A stretch of 64,000 nucleotides of DNA, taken from the NCBI GenBank assembly GCA_007922225.1, contig ML680053.1, positions 12,913,036-12,977,035 of the forward strand, written 5' to 3'. Positions 63,041-64,000 of this stretch are shown here, one piece after another (within the stretch, counting starts at the first letter, position 1; each line of letters opens with the position of its first letter). A model generated the notes under the pieces. It had not been told where the DNA came from. It was given only the letters and a program-made list of their open reading frames with translations, and ran no database searches. The position numbers and the translations under genes were made by a program. Origin of the DNA: Emydura subglobosa (lineage: Eukaryota; Chordata; Testudines; Chelidae).

Positions 63041-64000
63041 ATATTTATTATGTGAAACTAAATATTACTTTTATCTACTGTACCGTTTTGCAAGGCTCTA
63101 ATCCTACTTACATTGAAGTCAATGGAAAAACTTCAATAGAAGTTGGATTGGACCTTAAACCTTTTAAGAGCTATAAGACATTGCTATCTTAATTTTCTTC
63201 TCAAAGTGTTGATCAGTTCTGTAAAAACATACAAACCCAAAGCAAGTTTTATAATCAGTAGGACAAATGAATGCAAGTAATACTTTTCACTGGTTTGTCA
63301 TGGAATGCACTGCAGCTGTATTTATTATACATGCTTTCCCTGCATGTGCTGCTTACTTGCATTCCATTATATTAATCAGAGCTACAGCTGTGCGCTGGAG
63401 TTGGCGTTCAGTCTTTTCTTGTTTAAAGTAGGAATGTGTGGGAGGTTATTTGAGGACATAAGGCTACATGGCCTCATGGTATATTTTGTGATACATGTAG
63501 CATGGAATTTAACAGTGAAAACTGGACTCAGTGGTTTGGAGGGCTATTAACAGAAGCAAAACTTACACTGTTAATGTCATTGCTAGATTCAACAAACACC
63601 TTCTCTAATGGCTTGTTACTGTACTGCTATTTCTAGCAGGACCAGCTTTTCAATTAGTGCAAATTGGCATCGCTCCAGTGAAGTCAATAAAGCTACACAG
63701 GTTTACATCAGTGGAGGCTCTAGCCTCAGATCTTCAGAAGCAGTTTTCACTTCAGACTCTAGGGAGACTGTAGAGTCAGTCAGGGAGCCATTCCTGACAG
63801 AGCTTATCCTGTGGTATGCAGCAGATGAAAAGATCCAGTTTCAAATAATGAAAGAAATGATACAAAATGAAATGCTCTAAAGGACAGATGCCCTTTGTGT
63901 AGGTTATTCCTCTTATATAGCTTTGAAAATAGTGATATACATATTGAACATCGTTCTGTCCTTGTGGCTTGATACTGAACCGCACACTGTAGTTATGAAA

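Larger units (their letters stand above)
60131..64000. other. Upstream intergenic sequence
   Basis: No gene was recognised. The first 130 bases are still GC-rich; the rest is ordinary. It holds a short CT microsatellite (61238-61254), a CR1 copy (62330-63040) and hairpin-type remnants near 60340-60420, 63090-63160 and 63645-63730. The open frames are short and have no recognisable family. Confidence 0.7.

Noticed and set aside
1..64000. CRISPR arrays, operons, phage or plasmid functions
   Set aside because: No regularly spaced direct repeats with unique spacers and no bacterial gene organisation. The window has spliced vertebrate exons and vertebrate transposons throughout.

Overview
The window is vertebrate nuclear DNA from a sauropsid, most probably a turtle (inference). 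The evidence is the repeat content: many CR1 LINE 3' ends, tRNA-headed MIR/CORE-type SINEs, hAT elements with 8-bp target duplications, L2-like LINE pieces, and DIRS-type tyrosine-recombinase retrotransposons whose Gag resembles the LAP2alpha domain. There are no operons, CRISPR arrays or other prokaryotic features.

One gene dominates: NOX4 (NADPH oxidase 4), on the minus strand. Its start codon lies in a CpG island near 59.7 kb, and twelve consecutive coding exons run leftward to 10.9 kb. Joined, they give 1147 nt, that is 382 complete codons plus one base. Reading phase is kept across all eleven junctions and every intron is GT-AG. The part present covers all six membrane helices, the four haem-ligand histidines, the long extracellular E-loop that sets H2O2 output in NOX4, and the start of the FAD-binding domain. 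The rest of the dehydrogenase domain, including the NADPH site, was not found and presumably lies beyond base 1.

Layout, left to right: 0-11 kb is the 3'-ward intron 12, with a CR1 piece and a nested pair of DIRS-like elements. 11-24.5 kb is intron 11, dense in repeats. 24.5-28 kb holds exons 11, 10 and 9. 28-37.5 kb is intron 8, with LTR-like sequences, CR1, SINEs and foldback elements. 37.5-51.3 kb holds exons 8 to 3, a 100-N assembly gap and a hAT element carrying a GC-rich minisatellite. 51.3-58.7 kb is intron 2. 58.7-60.2 kb holds exons 2 and 1 and the CpG island. 60.2-64 kb is upstream intergenic sequence with a CR1 copy.

No novel molecular system is visible. The points most worth a second look are the nested, internally deleted DIRS element that still carries the recombinase C-terminus, the E-loop insertion and lost N-glycosylation sequons in NOX4, same-orientation hAT copies flanking NOX4 exons 10-11, two back-to-back tRNA-like SINE heads, and a scattered family of hairpin sequences sharing a 'gaagtcaatgg'-like core. 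Repeat family names come from recognition by eye, not from a library search, and most repeat ends are approximate.
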